Below are positions 61,306 to 64,000 of a DNA stretch of 64,000 bases, one piece after another (the first letter of the stretch is position 1; each line of letters begins with the position of its first letter). The notes under the pieces were generated by a model. That model ran no database searches. It was given only the letters and a program-made list of their open reading frames with translations, and had not been told where the DNA came from. Origin of the DNA: Oscillospiraceae bacterium. Its GTDB lineage: Bacteria > Bacillota > Clostridia > Oscillospirales > Ruminococcaceae. Both the position numbers and the translations under genes were made by a program. Where the stretch lies: NCBI GenBank assembly GCA_017483465.1, contig JAFUWN010000016.1:93385-157384 (forward strand), written 5' to 3'.

Positions 61306-62037
61306 ATGAATTATGCACTTGATGTGCAGCATATTACAAAAAGCTATGGCAAAAAACAGGCCGTCCGGGATGTCTCGTTCCAGATTCAGGAGGGTGAAAT
61401 CTTCGGTCTGATGGGCATGAACGGTGCAGGAAAAACGACAATTCTGCGAATGCTTGCGACTCTGCTCCGGCCGGATTCCGGAGATGCCCTGATCGCCGGA
61501 AACAGTATCGTAAAAAATCCGGAAAAAGTCAGAGCAGATATCAGTTATCTGCCGGATGAAGCAGGTGCTTACAAGACCATGACCGGAAAAAATTATCTGA
61601 AATTCATTGCCGGACTGTATTTCAAAGAAGAAAAAGAAATCAAGCTCTGTGTAGCTTTAGGGCAGGAAATCTGCGGTCTGGGAGAGGCTCTGGAACAGAA
61701 AATCAATACCTACAGCCGAGGCATGACCAGAAAGCTTGTACTTGCAAGAACTGTCATGACAAAGCCGAAACTTGCCATTCTGGACGAGCCTACCAGCGGA
61801 CTTGATGTCCTGAATTCTCTTGACATCCGGAAAACCATCCGGCGATGTGCCGAAGAATACGGAACCGCATTTTTATTATCTTCACATCATATGCAGGAAG
61901 TATCTTCTACTGCTCACAGAGGAGCCATCATGAAAGACGGTCAGTTCTTAGCCGAGGGCACTCCGGAAGAACTGCTGCAGCAATACCAGGCTGAAACGCT
62001 CGAAGAAGCTTTTGAAAAGGCGGTGAAATCGGCATGA
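61306..62037 (+). CDS. ABC transporter ATP-binding protein (NatA-like)
   Basis: 243 residues. Walker A GMNGAGKTT (about 38-46), signature TYSRGMTRKL in place of LSGGQ, Walker B LAILDEPTSGLD, and the switch His in SSHHMQE. This is the ATPase of an ABC-2 exporter; the permease starts 4 nt before its stop (ATGA overlap). CAAGGAGG precedes the ATG. It is divergent from the DtxR-type regulator, which may control it. Substrate unknown; Na+ or drug export is typical of the subfamily. Confidence 0.94.
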   Translation: MNYALDVQHITKSYGKKQAVRDVSFQIQEGEIFGLMGMNGAGKTTILRMLATLLRPDSGDALIAGNSIVKNPEKVRADISYLPDEAGAYKTMTGKNYLKFIAGLYFKEEKEIKLCVALGQEICGLGEALEQKINTYSRGMTRKLVLARTVMTKPKLAILDEPTSGLDVLNSLDIRKTIRRCAEEYGTAFLLSSHHMQEVSSTAHRGAIMKDGQFLAEGTPEELLQQYQAETLEEAFEKAVKSA

Positions 62038-63317
62038 AAAATCTGCTCAGAAAAGAATTGTCCGAATTGCTGAATAAACAAATGCTGTTAGGCTTGCTTG
62101 TCAGTTTTATTCTGATTGTCATGCTTGGTACGGTTATGACTTCTACCATGACCGGAACGCTTGAAACTTCCGGAGAAGTGCATATCATTGATCTTGATCA
62201 GACGGATTTCACAAAACAGCTGATTGCAAAACTGCAAGAACAGGAATATACAGTCAAAGCCGTTTCCGATACACAGCCTTATGAAATCATCTTATCTCAG
62301 CAGAACTGGGATGATGCTGCCGTTCTTCCGGCGGGTATGACGGATTTACTGCTGAATCAGCATAAAGCCTGTGAAATCAACAGTGTGACTGCTTTGAAAT
62401 CCACTTCTACCATGAGTCTGGCTTTTGCAGAAAGCTCCAGTGCAGAAGCTGTCATCACAACAATGAATTCACTGTTATCAGAAACTTACCTGAAAGACGA
62501 TCTGGCATTTCTTGAAAAACCGGTTTCGGCAGTTTCGTATACTGTCGCCAATAACAAGAGCGTACAAGCAAACAGTGCCGCTCTGATCAGCTCACTTGCG
62601 GTATTTGATCAGTTCATGCCGCTGGTATTATTTTTACTGATTGTTCTGACTTCCCAGACGATTATTACAGCTGTTGCCGCTGAAAAAACAGATAAAACGC
62701 TTGAAACGCTTCTGGCCTCTCCTGTTCCCCGTTCCGTCATTATCGGAGCGAAAATGCTGGCGGCTCTGATTACGGCTCTGATTTATGCCCTTGTTTATGG
62801 CGGCGGCTTTCTTGTGGCAATGCTCGCCAATGTAAACAAGACTTCTGAAAATATTGATATTGGTGAAGCCTTCACAAGTCTGATCAATACGCAGGACGCT
62901 ATTAAAACACTCGGCTTACAGATTCCGTTTTCCGGCTGGATTGGTGTGATTTTACAGTTACTGCTGACGATCGGCATTGCTCTGACAGCCTCTATGATTC
63001 TGGGCGGTCTTGTCGAAGATGCCAAAGGCTCACAGACTGCAAGCATTCCGATTTTAGTCTGCACCATGTTTCCGTATATTTTATCCATGGTTTCTGACAT
63101 CCGGGGTATGGGAGCTGTCAGATATTTATTATACTGCATTCCGTTCACGCATACGTTTATTGCTACAAGCTGTTTAAGATTTCATGATACCGGATTATTC
63201 CTCGGCGGTATGGCCTATCAGATTCTATTTCTTGCAGGGATGGCATTTTTTGCACTGAAATTATACCAGTCCGATATTTTATTCACCCATCGCTTTGCCA
63301 ATAAGAGAGAAAAATAA
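62034..63317 (+). CDS. ABC-2 type transporter permease (NatB-like)
   Basis: 427 residues. One helix at about 18-38, then an extracytoplasmic domain of about 140 residues, then five hydrophobic helices between about 190 and 420. The conserved TSQTIITAVAAEKTDKTLETLLASPV motif region (about 203-228, start TSQTIITAV) marks NatB/YhaP-type permeases. The start overlaps the ATPase stop by 4 nt, so the two form one exporter. Confidence 0.93.
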   Translation: MKNLLRKELSELLNKQMLLGLLVSFILIVMLGTVMTSTMTGTLETSGEVHIIDLDQTDFTKQLIAKLQEQEYTVKAVSDTQPYEIILSQQNWDDAAVLPAGMTDLLLNQHKACEINSVTALKSTSTMSLAFAESSSAEAVITTMNSLLSETYLKDDLAFLEKPVSAVSYTVANNKSVQANSAALISSLAVFDQFMPLVLFLLIVLTSQTIITAVAAEKTDKTLETLLASPVPRSVIIGAKMLAALITALIYALVYGGGFLVAMLANVNKTSENIDIGEAFTSLINTQDAIKTLGLQIPFSGWIGVILQLLLTIGIALTASMILGGLVEDAKGSQTASIPILVCTMFPYILSMVSDIRGMGAVRYLLYCIPFTHTFIATSCLRFHDTGLFLGGMAYQILFLAGMAFFALKLYQSDILFTHRFANKREK

Positions 63318-63324
63318 CTCCCGT

Positions 63325-63352
63325 CAGGTACTGAATGTTATTTCAGTGCCTG
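63325..63352 (+). terminator. Hairpin after the ABC permease
   Basis: CAGGTACTGAA pairs with TTCAGTGCCTG. It is followed by ATTATATATA rather than a T-run, so a weak terminator. Confidence 0.5.
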
Positions 63353-63378
63353 ATTATATATATTCTGCAAATTCCTGC

Positions 63379-63407
63379 TTGCATAAAATCCGGAATTATG
63401 CTATAAT
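63379..63407 (+). promoter_or_regulatory. Promoter of the methyltransferase gene
   Basis: TTGCAT, 17-nt spacer, TATAAT with TGC extension. Confidence 0.82.
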
Positions 63408-63443
63408 AAAATCAGAAAAAATTTGTCAGGAAAGGCTGATATT

Positions 63444-64000
63444 ATGAAAGATCATGCAAAAATATGGAATTTCTATGCTCCTGTTTATAATCTGTTCATG
63501 CGGATGAATCAAACTGCCTATGAAGAAATTTATAAAAAAATCCGCAAAACAATTGCAGATAAAAAAGTTCTGGAATTAGCCTGCGGAACCGGTCTGATTT
63601 CCAATCATGTGGCTGATGTTTCTGAAAAATATATTGCTACGGATTTTGCCGAAAATATGCTGATACAGGCTCAGAAGAAAAAATTTACAGACAAGCTTCA
63701 CTATATGAAAGCCGATGCCTCTGCTCTGCCGTTTGAAAATCACAGTTTCGATGTGATTATTATCTCGAATGCTCTGCATATCATTCCGAATCCTGAAAAA
63801 GTCCTGTCTGAAATCGCAAGAGTTTTGAAAACGGGAGGAATTTTAATTGCTCCGAATTTTATTCATGTGAATCAAAACAGCTCGGTACAAATCATGTCAA
63901 AACTGCTGACTGCTGCCGGAATCGCCTTTGAAACAAAATGGAATGCTGACGGCTATATTGACTTTCTCAGACAGAACAGATTCTATGCCAAGAAAAAAAC
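63444..64000 (+). CDS. Class I SAM-dependent methyltransferase, 3' end outside window
   Basis: 185 codons visible, no stop before the window end. The SAM-binding motif is VLELACGTGLIS (about residues 43-54), followed by the acidic loop TDFAENML and the typical YMKADASALPFENHSFDVII block. The family is the UbiE/Methyltransf_11 group; the substrate cannot be told. Start ATG 63444, with CAGGAAAGG upstream. No signal peptide. It is likely nearly complete, since such proteins are about 200 residues long. Confidence 0.9.
   Translation, partial: MKDHAKIWNFYAPVYNLFMRMNQTAYEEIYKKIRKTIADKKVLELACGTGLISNHVADVSEKYIATDFAENMLIQAQKKKFTDKLHYMKADASALPFENHSFDVIIISNALHIIPNPEKVLSEIARVLKTGGILIAPNFIHVNQNSSVQIMSKLLTAAGIAFETKWNADGYIDFLRQNRFYAKKK

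Overview
The window looks like the chromosome of a moderately AT-rich, spore-lineage Clostridia member that builds cellulosome-type enzymes, most like Ruminococcus (R. flavefaciens-like, Oscillospiraceae). The basis is: three very large secreted polysaccharidases with type I dockerins (CBM4-GH9-dockerin-GH16-GH16; PL1-PL9-dockerin; GH11-CBM22-dockerin-CE4, the last an architecture known from R. flavefaciens XynB); spoIIE; an orphan hydE for [FeFe]-hydrogenase maturation; the Firmicute-type glgB-C-D-A operon; strong Shine-Dalgarno sites; and consensus sigma-A promoters, many with an extended TGCTATAAT -10 element. Species was not determined.

Layout. 1-5.5 kb: a minus-strand partial gene coupled to hydE, then a minus-strand operon of three tandem PIN/NYN-like nuclease paralogues, pyrE and a small membrane protein. 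5.5-9.1 kb: MATE transporter, two divergent unknown genes and tRNA-Leu(CAA). 9.2-17.5 kb: cytoplasmic GH5 enzyme, AraC regulator, the giant GH9/GH16 enzyme and a convergent hybrid sensor-regulator (sugar-binding domain, degenerate GGDEF, AraC domain). 17.6-19.7 kb: a probable structured non-coding RNA, a DUF4317 gene and a SUKH-like gene. 19.8-29.6 kb: an isolated CRISPR-repeat-like unit, then the pyrimidine cluster pyrC-(orf)-pyrF-carA-carB-(orf)-pyrK-pyrD followed by ruvX. 29.6-38.6 kb: housekeeping genes (trmL, degV, two FAD proteins, rsmA), two YwqG-type paralogues, a cytoplasmic serine hydrolase and a BspA-type LRR protein. 38.6-47.4 kb: spoIIE behind a Spo0A-type promoter, then glgBCDA. 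47.6-58.1 kb: the pectate lyase, a divergent XRE gene overlapping a second hybrid regulator, an XRE/secreted-protein pair of atypical composition, and the GH11/CE4 enzyme. 58.2-64 kb: cytoplasmic acetylesterase, an unknown gene, Sfp-type PPTase with a DtxR-type regulator, an ABC exporter, and a methyltransferase cut by the window end.

How the genes fit together. The secreted enzymes would attack xylan, pectin, cellulose and mixed-linkage glucans while docked to a scaffoldin that lies outside the window. The cytoplasmic GH5 and esterase would finish imported oligosaccharides. The two hybrid regulators sit beside two of the big enzyme genes and are the obvious candidates for sugar-responsive control. 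Surplus glucose can be stored through glgBCDA. The pyr genes supply UMP and appear to be controlled partly by a leader terminator.

The observations most worth a second look are: the structured RNA at about 17,607-17,806 with a possible loop-loop contact; the three PIN-like paralogues with stepwise loss of acidic residues; the paired hybrid regulators; the enzyme with an internal dockerin and a recently duplicated GH16 module; the spoIIE promoter with a 21-bp spacer and a perfect 0A box; the isolated type I-C-like repeat; and GlgB lacking the near-invariant GH13 arginine.
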